Positions 1 through 6,535 of a DNA stretch of 14,711 nt are shown here, one piece after another (the stretch's first letter is position 1; every line of letters starts with the position of its first letter). The notes beneath the pieces were generated by a model, which was not told the DNA's origin, searched no databases, and was given only the letters and a program-made list of their open reading frames with translations. The DNA comes from Kalaharituber pfeilii (taxonomy: Eukaryota; Ascomycota; Pezizomycetes; Pezizales; Pezizaceae): contig WHUZ01000291.1 of NCBI GenBank assembly GCA_015179045.1, positions 1 to 14,711 on the forward strand, given 5' to 3'. A program made the translations under genes and the position numbers.

Positions 1-288
1 AGAAAATAGTAGTGTTGGCATTATCCTAGAAGTATGAATATGGTAGATTAGAATAGCTATAGAGGTATATATGACAGACTAGAAGAGCAGCTACTTGGTA
101 AGAGGCACATAGTAGAACAGAGTGATTTATAGGTATAATGATAGAATAATAGATTCAGAGTTATTAAGAACTTAGGATACTGCTTATATCTTGATTCTTC
201 TAACTATACTATTACCCATCGATGCTTATATTGACTTCAGTGCAGCCATATATAAGAAGTCAACAAATAAATAATTAGCTAGTCCTGT
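1..288. other. AT-rich decayed DNA, no gene identified
   Basis: No intact reading frame. The plus-strand frame starting at base 1 reads as protein-like text (for example a stretch containing YDRLEEQLLGKRH) interrupted by many TAG/TAA codons, which is what RIP-like decay of a coding sequence would leave. I cannot assign it to a family. The segment ends at the target duplication of the miniature LTR element. Confidence 0.4.
284..288. repeat. Left target site duplication of the miniature element (CCTGT)
   Basis: Five bases directly before the left LTR. They match CCTAT at 1168-1172 after the right LTR except for one G/A transition, the kind of change seen throughout this element. Five base pairs is the usual duplication for Ty3/gypsy-type integration. 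Confidence 0.65.
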
Positions 289-525
289 TGTTATAGGTTC
301 ACTGTGACTATAGTGTAGATGGCTAGTGGAGTGCGTGAAAGTGAAAAAATGCAAGCGTATACAAAATGCATATATGTGACGTAAGTAACATGCAATAGCC
401 GAAAAGGTGCCACAGTTGCATAATGAGTACTATATGAGCTATACAGAGAACTAGCGAGTATCGCTAGTCAAGTGTCTTTTTAACCTAGTAGATGGTAACT
501 TTCTGCGTTTACTACCTCTGTAACA
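289..525 (+). repeat. Left (5') LTR of the miniature element
   Basis: A 237-bp terminal repeat, TGTTAT...GTAACA. It contains a TATA-like TATATGAG at 431-438 and, about 20 nt further on, an inverted repeat with 8-bp arms (450-457 and 461-468, loop GTA). The right arm region CTAGTCAA (464-471) is complementary to the segment just after this LTR. The partner copy at 932-1167 preserves CTAGTCAA. If transcription starts near 460, this segment would be at the 5' end of the RNA, the position required for self-priming. Confidence 0.85.
450..468. repeat. Hairpin in the miniature-element LTR
   Basis: ACTAGCGA, loop GTA, TCGCTAGT: perfect 8-bp arms. In the right LTR the preceding base is G, so the ancestral arms were probably 9 bp (GACTAGCGA/TCGCTAGTC). 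The right-hand arm overlaps the proposed self-primer. Confidence 0.7.
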
Positions 526-526
526 G

Positions 527-548
527 TTGACTAGTGATAAACTAGTCA
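527..548 (+). other. Candidate self-primer binding site and hairpin of the miniature element
   Basis: Beginning one base after the left LTR, TTGACTAGTGAT (527-538) is complementary to LTR segment ATCGCTAGTCAA (460-471): 11 Watson-Crick pairs and one G:U pair over 12 nt. A single C-to-T change would explain the G:U pair. The site also folds on itself: TGACTAGT (528-535), loop GATAA, ACTAGTCA (541-548). I see no TGG-initiated tRNA primer site here. Known family behaviour: Tf1/sushi chromoviruses prime reverse transcription with the 5' end of their own RNA. Its use here is inferred. Confidence 0.6.
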
Positions 549-625
549 CCAGTTTGATGCTTAACTTATCTCGCCAATTCCCTGAGTATTGAGTATTAAA
601 GTCGTAGAAAGTAAGACCTTACCTA

Positions 626-675
626 AGCCAAGAGCCAAAGAGCGAGAGCCACGAGCCAGAGCCAGAGCCAAGAGC
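626..675 (+). repeat. Degenerate GAGCCA hexamer array
   Basis: About eight imperfect tandem units of GAGCCA or close variants (AGAGCCAAAG, GAGAGCCACG, GAGCCAGAGCCAGAGCC). They lie in the non-coding interior of the miniature element. Function unknown; possibly a replication-slippage expansion or remnant of a packaging or leader segment. Confidence 0.75.
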
Positions 676-917
676 AATATGGAAGGCCATATAAGATGGT
701 AAAATATTGATATTAGGTGACACTGTGTAATTCTGGTATGCCAAGTGATGAGTGGTGCTTACGCAATACGTCTGAGGCAGTAGCAAGGATAAAGTGACGT
801 ATCGGATCTCTGGCTGATATTCTGGTCGGAAGGGTCATATAGCACAGCGCATGAGATAATCTATAATGGTCAAGGTAGGGGCAGACTTATATAGCAGCAA
901 CCTAGACAAGTTGCCCT

Positions 918-931
918 AAGAGGGGGGGTAC
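918..931 (+). other. Polypurine tract of the miniature element
   Basis: AAGAGGGGGGG (918-928) followed by TAC directly before the right LTR TGTTAT. Ty3/gypsy elements use such a tract to prime plus-strand DNA. The chromovirus in this window has AAGAAGGGGA-GTAC in the same place, so both read purine tract, GTAC, TGTTA. Confidence 0.8.
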
Positions 932-1167
932 TGTTATGGGTTCACTACGACCATAGTGTGGGCGGCCGGTAGAGCACATAAAAGCGAAAAATGCAAGTGC
1001 ATATGAAATGTGCATATGCGACATAAGTGACATGTGACAGCCGGAAAGGTGCTGCAGTTGTATAATGAGTACTATATGAGCTATATAGAGGACTAGCGAG
1101 TATTGCTAGTCAAGTGTCTTTTTGACCTAGCGGATGGTAACTTTCTGCATTTATCCCCTCCGTAATA
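932..1167 (+). repeat. Right (3') LTR of the miniature element
   Basis: A 236-bp copy of 289-525, TGTTAT...GTAATA. It keeps GC-rich stretches lost in the left copy (for example GGGCGGCCGG near 960) but carries T/A changes elsewhere, including the terminal ACA to ATA. It is followed by the target duplication CCTAT (1168-1172). Confidence 0.85.
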
Positions 1168-1172
1168 CCTAT
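1168..1172. repeat. Right target site duplication of the miniature element (CCTAT)
   Basis: Matches CCTGT at 284-288 apart from one transition. Confidence 0.65.
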
Positions 1173-1803
1173 GATGATTCCTTATCAATGCTAATACCTA
1201 TAGTAATAGGTATATAAAATGAAAAAATGCAAAAATAGTATGGGATAAAGATAATGAATATACTAATGTATGTACATAGATAAATAAAGCTTCTATAATT
1301 TGAGTGTATACATCAAGCTATATTCTAGATAATATACCTTTCTATAGTACTGCCCTATCTAAATGATATGAGAATCAACAGCCAAGTCTACTGGATGTAC
1401 AGTCTAGTCAATCAGTATTAGTCTTATATTTAATTACAGAGTCAGCATTTTCTCCTTAGTGGGTAAGTTCTTATCTTTAGCTGTAGTAGCTAATTAGTAG
1501 TAGAACTCTTGCCTCTTGCCATAGTGGTAAATAAGTTTCTATCTTAGCCATAACATTACCCTCTCATTTAGGGTACTTATACTGAGTAACAATTACTAAT
1601 AGAAAACTAAACTAATTAAAATTGTGAGTCTTATACTTAGGCTATCAGCATACCTTATATGTAAGGTAATATACAAGCTAAACTGCAGTTATCTGTGGCC
1701 AATTATGAGACTAGTGTATCTTTCACTCATCATCAGTGAGTATTAAAAATCTTCTTGAAGACAAAACCTAGTAGAAAAAAGTCTTTGTAAGAAAAAGGTA
1801 CTT
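1173..1803. other. AT-rich decayed DNA between the two LTR elements
   Basis: No intact frame and no recognisable domain. A minus-strand reading in about 1330-1560 gives protein-like text broken by TAG/TAA codons, compatible with a RIP-decayed coding relic, but I cannot assign it. The segment would have been continuous with 8324 onward before the chromovirus inserted. Confidence 0.5.
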
Positions 1804-1808
1804 AAGTT
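1804..1808. repeat. Left target site duplication of the chromovirus (AAGTT)
   Basis: AAGTT precedes the left LTR and is repeated exactly at 8324-8328 after the right LTR. An intact 5-bp duplication shows this is one complete insertion, not two solo LTRs, and fits Ty3/gypsy integrase. Confidence 0.9.
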
Positions 1809-2446
1809 TGTTACGGGGTACGTTGGGGGTAAGCCGTTTACTAAATAACTAAGTGCAACGTGAAATATAATTAAATATAAGTCACGGAAAATAAAGTAGT
1901 TAAGGTAGTAAGAAAGCTTTATATTTGTTAGGGTTGAGTTCCGGGTCCTTGCCCTTCTAACTCCGGTGGGTCAGGCTTCTATTTATACAAAATGTAGTTC
2001 TTCAAAGCTGTTAACAAATTCAGCTTGAACGGATTCTGGGGATCAAGCCAGACCCTGAAAAAAGCCAAGTGACAGCCTTTCTTTTTGACCAACCCTTACA
2101 ATAAATTCTAGAACAACAAATACGAGAACTTGAAACCTCTAATGCAAGCCTCTATCTAAAAATACCATCATAACTCCGATCCCTATGCAAAGATCGATGA
2201 TATAAGAAAATAAGAAAAGGTTATCGTACAACGAATAGTACAACAGGAGCTGCCGGAAGAGTTAGTAACCAAGATTGCTAATCTTAGTAGTTACTTACTT
2301 CTTAACCGAAGAAGTTCCACTACCACAGACCTGACTAGTATCGGGTTAGCTAAACTTCCGACTGGTAGGCTTTATAGTTGGTAGTACCTTTTGACGACAC
2401 TTAAACAAGACGGTGTTATAGCATGAGAACGATTATGCCTGTAACA
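1809..2446 (-). repeat. 3' LTR of the chromovirus (left copy)
   Basis: A 638-bp terminal repeat, TGTTAC...GTAACA on the plus strand. Against the right copy it shows 13 substitutions, all in 1809-2040 and all with C or G here where the right copy has T or A. Positions 2041-2446 are identical to the right copy except for a one-base A-run difference. This copy appears closer to the original. It contains TATAAATAG on the minus strand (1987-1979) and a nested hairpin at 2264-2294 (AAGATT/AATCTT inside AGTAAC/GTTACT). Confidence 0.95.
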
Positions 2447-2460
2447 GTACTCCCCTTCTT
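2447..2460 (-). other. Polypurine tract of the chromovirus
   Basis: On the minus strand AAGAAGGGGA (2460-2451) then GTAC (2450-2447) lies directly before the 3' LTR. This is the expected place and composition for the plus-strand DNA primer of a Ty3/gypsy element. Confidence 0.85.
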
Positions 2461-2858
2461 AGAGCACACGTCCCGAGTGCCTGTTAGCTATTATTCTTTA
2501 ATTTCTTAAAAGAATATAAGCCGTACAGCTTAGCGTCGGTGGATCTCTTACCTTGACCTTAGCAACTTAATTGCCGTGATCGTACTCAAGGTAATATTCC
2601 GTGATGTCCTGACTATAGGCTGTGCCTCTACTTAGTCTTTGACGTTGAAGGTAGTTGGTAAGAGCTTTACCTATTTATCATAAGACATACTACTATATTC
2701 GTAGTGTCTTGACCCCTTGAACACTTTTCCGTTTGACACCTTGGCTTGTATCTAGGATAAGTGTTAACACTATACGAACTTAAGTTCGTAGGTTAGGTCC
2801 ATGCCGTACCTTTATGACAGATATATCTGCACTCTAGGTCGGTAACTTGACTGCATTT
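2461..2858 (-). other. 3' untranslated region of the chromovirus, rich in inverted repeats
   Basis: About 400 non-coding bases between the end of pol and the polypurine tract. Inverted repeats visible: TTACCTTGA/TCAAGGTAA (2548-2556 and 2586-2594), an imperfect hairpin AAGACA..TGTCTT (2682-2710), and three perfect palindromes: AGTGTTAACACT (2760-2771), TACGAACTTAAGTTCGTA (2773-2790) and CAGATATATCTG (2818-2829). Their function is unknown; RNA structure, packaging or protein binding are possible. Unlike the flanking host DNA, this segment keeps many CpG dinucleotides and seems undamaged. Confidence 0.75.
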
Positions 2859-3926
2859 CTAACTTCTCTTTCTCTTTCTTCCTCGTTGCCCTGATTCGGC
2901 TTGTTTTTCTTTATCAGGGTATCGTTCGCGGAATTCTTTAAGTGCATCCACCGGTGATCCATCATCCATTAATAGTTCGCCTAGGCTTTCCCATGTTGCC
3001 TCCTCGGGCCCATAACCTTCCCACTGCACAAGGTACTCTAGTGTCTTCTTGGTACCGTTGTATCGTACGTCGGTGATGGAGGCTATGAAGTATTCTTCCT
3101 CGCCTTCTTGCATTAGTGGGGATGGTTGGTCGGGTAGAGGGTTGAGAGCGGATGTTTTGAACGGTTCGAGCAGTGAAACGTGAAAGACAGGGTGCATCTT
3201 CAAGTTGTATGGTAACTTAAGCTTGAAGGAACGTTTGCCTATTGCTTTTTCGATAGTGAAGGGTCCGATCAACTTAGCGTCGAGTTTCTTGGAAGGTCTT
3301 TTTGTCGGAATGTTTTTGGCGTTAAGCATGACTTTGTCTCCTTCCTTGAAGTTTGGCTGTTGGGCGTGATGTTGGTCGTACCACTTAGCTGCTCGTTCGA
3401 TTGATTTGTTCAGTTCCTTGCGAATCCGTTCCCATTCTCCTGTGAGTTCTCCCGAGGGTACGTTGAGGGCCTCTTCCTCATTGATGGTATCAACAAGGGG
3501 GTGAAAGCCGTAGTTGGCGAAGAAAGGTGAGGTCTTGGTGGAGCTATGTTGTGCGTTATTGTATGCGAACTCTGCGAGGGGTAAGAGTTGGTTCCAATTG
3601 TCCTGGTGGTAGGTGACGTAGTTGCGGAGGTAACCTTCGAGGGTTTGGTTGACTCTTTCGGTTTGTCCATCGGTTTCCGGGTGTGCAGTGGTACTCATGT
3701 TTAGGTTGACTTTGAGTTTCTTCATGAGTTCCTGCCAGAAGTTCGAAGTAAACTTCGGGTCTCGGTCCGATATAATAGACTTCGGTAAGCCGTGGAGTCG
3801 CCATATTTCTCGAAGGAAGGTAGTTGCTAATTGTTCTGCGGATTGTTCTGCTAGAGGGATGAAGTGAGCCATCTTAGTGAACCTATCCACTACTACCCAT
3901 ATTTGTGTGAAGCCGTCTGAAGGAGG
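2859..3926 (-). CDS. pol: Integrase catalytic core (C-terminal part), GPY/F region and chromodomain; pol 3' fragment
   Basis: Inserts element cDNA into chromatin. Counting from an in-frame ATG at 3962, real homology begins near residue 13, because the first dozen codons are out of frame relative to the upstream integrase part. The second catalytic Asp is D66 (ISDRDPKF) and the Glu is E102 (HPETDGQTERVNQ), with 35 residues between them as in DD35E integrases. The first Asp is in the preceding open segment. A GPY/F-type segment follows at about 229-268 (LIGPF..., HPVFHVSLLEPF). A chromodomain lies at about 289-335 (YFIASITDVRY, EYLVQWEGYGPEEATWE) with the aromatic and acidic positions that read methylated histone tails in this family. 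The basic C-terminus ends GRKRKRS. No internal stops. It joins the upstream segment across a one-base deletion near 3922-3928. Confidence 0.93.
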   Translation of the reverse strand, partial: PPSDGFTQIWVVVDRFTKMAHFIPLAEQSAEQLATTFLREIWRLHGLPKSIISDRDPKFTSNFWQELMKKLKVNLNMSTTAHPETDGQTERVNQTLEGYLRNYVTYHQDNWNQLLPLAEFAYNNAQHSSTKTSPFFANYGFHPLVDTINEEEALNVPSGELTGEWERIRKELNKSIERAAKWYDQHHAQQPNFKEGDKVMLNAKNIPTKRPSKKLDAKLIGPFTIEKAIGKRSFKLKLPYNLKMHPVFHVSLLEPFKTSALNPLPDQPSPLMQEGEEEYFIASITDVRYNGTKKTLEYLVQWEGYGPEEATWESLGELLMDDGSPVDALKEFRERYPDKEKQAESGQRGRKRKRS

Positions 3927-4741
3927 AGTTCGGTAATGAAGTCCATGCTGATAGAGGACCATGGTTGGTATGGTATCTCATGAGGGTGAAGGAGGCCATA
4001 TTTCTTGTGTCTTCGTGCCTTGTTCCTTTGGCATTCCAAGCATGCGCCGATGTATTCCGTGATATCGTTGTGAGCGTTAGGCCAATAGAAGTCCCTGCCG
4101 ATAAGTTCTGTGGTTTTTTCGATTCCGAGGTGGCCGGCGAGGGGATGATCATGTTTTGCTTGAAGTATTTCCTGTCTAAGGGCCGTTGGTATCACAAACC
4201 GGTTGTTGTGTAGGACTACTTCGTCACGGATACTGAATCGTTTATCGACGTTATCGTTCTTCTGCTGGATGCGTTCCTTAAGTTGAGTATACCATTTGTC
4301 CTTTTTCCCTTCTTCGATTAGCTTGCTCCTCCATTCGTCAGTTAATGCTACCACTTTCAGAGCTTTTATTGTTCTTGCAGTCAAAATTTCTTCCTCTTCC
4401 TGCCACGTTCCTTCTTCCCAGAACTTAGTTTCTTGCTGATCTCGCTGTCCACTCCCCTTCTTAAGGGCGTGGTCACCACGTCTGGATAAAGCATCTGCCT
4501 TGGCATTCGCTTTTCCTTTTCGGTAGATGATTGTATAGTCGAATGGGGCAAGTTTTTCTGCCCATCGTGCTTGACGGCGAGATAGCTTCTTAATGGTGTT
4601 GAAGATCCGGAGATTGTCGTGGTCGGTATAGACTTTGATGCTGTGCTTAGCACCTTCACAGTATTCTCTCCAGGTATCTGTCATACATTCCACCACAGCC
4701 AGCATCTCCTTGTCGAAGATGTCATAGTTAATTTCGGCTGG
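3893..4741 (-). CDS. pol: RNase H (C-terminal part) and integrase N-terminal part; pol middle fragment
   Basis: The open segment begins in RNase H: KEMLAVVE carries a catalytic Glu and VYTDHDNL a catalytic Asp, followed by the RRQARWAE...KADALSRR end of the domain. A linker of about 100 residues leads to the integrase zinc finger: counting from an in-frame ATG at 4705, H185, H192, C222 and C225 form the HHCC site (HDHPLAGH...CLEC). The first integrase catalytic Asp is D255 (ISMDFITEL). After that the frame is lost near 3922-3928, where one C of a short run on the coding strand appears missing, and the last 10 codons are spurious. At the other end it connects to RT across a missing base at 4740-4742. 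No stops within. Confidence 0.93.
   Translation of the reverse strand, partial: PAEINYDIFDKEMLAVVECMTDTWREYCEGAKHSIKVYTDHDNLRIFNTIKKLSRRQARWAEKLAPFDYTIIYRKGKANAKADALSRRGDHALKKGSGQRDQQETKFWEEGTWQEEEEILTARTIKALKVVALTDEWRSKLIEEGKKDKWYTQLKERIQQKNDNVDKRFSIRDEVVLHNNRFVIPTALRQEILQAKHDHPLAGHLGIEKTTELIGRDFYWPNAHNDITEYIGACLECQRNKARRHKKYGLLHPHEIPYQPWSSISMDFITELLLQTASHKYG
3922..3928 (-). other. Frame break in integrase (one-base deletion in a short run)
   Basis: The integrase first-Asp segment (MDFITEL) and the following conserved segment (PPSDGFTQIWVVVDRFTK) are in different frames. One base missing from a C run on the coding strand explains it. Confidence 0.8.
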
Positions 4742-4742
4742 G
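4740..4742 (-). other. Frame break in RNase H (one-base deletion in a homopolymer)
   Basis: Conserved RNase H text upstream (HSRKF) and downstream (INYDIFDKEM) lies in two frames that meet at a G run on the plus strand that is one base too short. It could be a real null mutation or a sequencing or assembly length error. Confidence 0.8.
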
Positions 4743-5964
4743 TGAACTTCCGGGAATGGAATGCAACTGGGTGTAGTTTGCCGTCTTCTTGCTTCTGACT
4801 TAGGATCCCTCCAAGTGCGAAGTCGCTTGCATCCGTTTCCAGAATGATTTCGTGTTCTGGGTGATAGTGTGCTAGAATCGGAGCAGTCGTGAAAGCTTCC
4901 TTAAGTTGTTGGAAAGCTTCCTCTTGCGGAGGTCCCCAGACTAGCTTTGCCTCTTTATTGAGTAGTCGAGTTAGAGGTAAGCATATCTTACTGTAGTCCT
5001 TAATGAAGCGTCGGTAGAAGTTAGCAAATCCTAGGAAGGATTGTATATCTGTCTTCAAGTTGGAGTGTTCATTAGTACCAGGGGTCTTCCAATCAAGGAT
5101 AGCCTGGATTTTATCGGTGGACATCGAGATTCCTTTCCCCGAGATGTGATAACCCAAAAATTCAACTTCCTCCACGCACCACTCGCATTTTTCCTCTTGT
5201 ATAGCCAAACCATTTTCCTGTAGCCTGCGCAACACCTCTTCCAGGATTGTATTATGTTCTTCTAGGGTTTCGGCATATATTAGTAGGTCGTCGATGTATG
5301 CCAGTAAACCCTGATCGATCATGTCTTTGAAGATTTCATTCATGAACTCCTGGAAGGTTGCTGGTGCATTGCAGAGTCCGAATGGCATAACTGTGTATTC
5401 GTAGTGGCCGTACCGAGTCCTAAAGGCTGTCTTCCACTCATCCCCTTTGGCAATTCGTACCAAGTTGTATCCGTTCTTTAAGTCAAGGGCGGTGAAGTAT
5501 TTGCCCTTGCGGAGTCGGTCTCGGAGTTCTGCCATTAGTGGGAGGGGGTAGCGGTTCTTGATAGTGATTCGGTTAAGGCCTCTATAATCGACACACATGC
5601 GTAGTTTGCCATTCTTTTTTGGGACGAACAGGATAGGTGTACTTGCCGGGGATTGTGAGGGTCGGATCTTTCCTTCTTTTAACATCTGTTCGATATATTC
5701 TTTAAGGATTTCCAATTCCTTCTCACTTAATCGGTAAATAGGTCCCCATGGAGGTTGTTGTCCTTCTTGTAGAGGTATGCAATGGTCGTATGATCGGTGC
5801 GGGAGTAGTTTTGCTGCGGTCTCGGGGTCGAAAACCTTCGGGAATTTCTTCTTCCATGCTGCTAGGTCAAAGGTCACCTGCTTGCCAGCTTCCGTTTGGT
5901 AGATGCGCACTTGGGGTGTTTTTCGTCCCACGATACGCATATATCCACCAAAAAAACACTTGCC
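4740..5964 (-). CDS. pol: Reverse transcriptase and start of RNase H; pol fragment
   Basis: Copies element RNA into DNA. The frame opens at 5964; the first ATG is at 5940 but in the element this would be internal to Gag-Pol. Counting from that ATG: conserved VPKKNGKLRMCVDYRGLN at 107-124, catalytic Asp D153 in ALDLKNGYN, MPFGLCNAPATFQ at 185-197, the polymerase YIDD box at 215-218, the SFLGFANFYRRFI motif at 301-313, and the RNase H start ETDASDFALG with D370. All RT catalytic residues are intact and there are no stops. The frame fails at 4740-4742, where a C run on the coding strand is one base short. Beyond it the annotated reading (to 4681) is an out-of-frame tail. Confidence 0.94.
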
Positions 5965-6535
5965 CTACTTGCCATTCTTCAGTCGTGTAAAGTTCCTCCG
6001 CTTCACAAAGTTCAAAGCGCCTAGCCTTGATGTGTTCCGAGCATTTGGCGTGATTTAGTTCAACATAGTCCAAGTCCCAATCAATGTATGGCTGGTGACT
6101 AGCCATCCACGTCATTGACAAGAGTGCATCATAGTCCTTTCCTCCATCACCCATGTCGAAGTCGATGAGTTCTTTATGAACTTTACTAGTATCGTCGATA
6201 AGGGTCATTTGAAGCTTTGGGGTATACTCTGTCCCAGTGTTTGGTAAGGGCACACCTCCGGCTCCTCTGAACTTGATGGGGAATTTTCTTTTGATGCGTG
6301 GGATTGGTACTTTGTTGGAGAGCATTGACGTTTCTGCTCCTGGGTCGATACATACTCTAATCATTACTGATTTTGAGATACCGTTTTCCTTCCATTTTAG
6401 CTCGGCTTTGCGAATGATTGATTTCTTTGCTGGAGGTCCTTCGAGGATTGGAGGAGGAGTGAGGCCAACTGGAGGAGGAGGAGGGGCAGACACTTCGTTG
6501 GCTAAGATCTGCCTTTCTAGTTTTCCAACTCGGAT
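5867..6535 (-). CDS. pol: Retropepsin-type aspartic protease segment of Gag-Pol
   Basis: Would cleave the Gag-Pol polyprotein. The frame opens at 6535 after a TGA. A proline-rich linker (VSAPPPPPVGLTPPP) precedes a folded domain. Counting from the GTG at 6493, the expected active-site strand is at about 46-58: IRVCIDPGAETSML, with D50-P51-G52 where retropepsins have D-S-G or D-T-G. The end of the domain, DALLSMTWMASHQPYIDWD at 122-140, matches the usual D-x-LLG-x-W-L-x-x-H-P-x-I-D-W pattern of gypsy proteases. No stops. The true coding frame switches at a run of seven T on the coding strand (5956-5950) into the RT frame, and residues past that are spurious. The Pro in the active site is either a peculiarity of the lineage or a defect. 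Confidence 0.85.
   Translation of the reverse strand: MRVGKLERQILANEVSAPPPPPVGLTPPPILEGPPAKKSIIRKAELKWKENGISKSVMIRVCIDPGAETSMLSNKVPIPRIKRKFPIKFRGAGGVPLPNTGTEYTPKLQMTLIDDTSKVHKELIDFDMGDGGKDYDALLSMTWMASHQPYIDWDLDYVELNHAKCSEHIKARRFELCEAEELYTTEEWQVGQVFFWWIYAYRGTKNTPSAHLPNGSWQAGDL
5950..5956 (-). other. Frame break between protease and RT at a T7 run
   Basis: The protease frame and the RT frame both read sensibly up to and from this seven-T run (plus-strand A7). Six T would keep one continuous frame. It may be an insertion mutation, a sequencing length error, or less likely a programmed +1 frameshift site. Confidence 0.75.

Larger units (their letters stand above)
289..1167 (+). mobile_element. 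Miniature non-autonomous LTR retrotransposon (TRIM-like)
   Basis: An 879-bp element with two direct LTRs (289-525 and 932-1167) around a 406-bp interior that has no open frame of useful length. Both LTRs begin TGTTAT. The left ends GTAACA and the right GTAATA, one C-to-T change. Flanking 5-bp sequences are CCTGT (284-288) and CCTAT (1168-1172), a target duplication differing by one G-to-A transition. A purine-rich tract (918-928) ends 3 bp before the right LTR, setting the plus orientation. The LTRs differ at about 44 positions, all but one of them transitions, plus one indel, and the T/A state is found sometimes in one copy and sometimes in the other, so both decayed after insertion. Size, long terminal repeats and lack of coding capacity match terminal-repeat retrotransposons in miniature. 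It must have been mobilised in trans. An alternative is an internally deleted copy of a larger element. Confidence 0.85.

Noticed and set aside
289..1167. CRISPR-like or simple direct repeat pair
   Set aside because: Only two long copies, with LTR termini, polypurine tract and target duplication; LTR structure explains it fully.
2461..2858. A small gene in the chromovirus 3' UTR
   Set aside because: No open frame of useful length in either direction; the notable content is inverted repeats.
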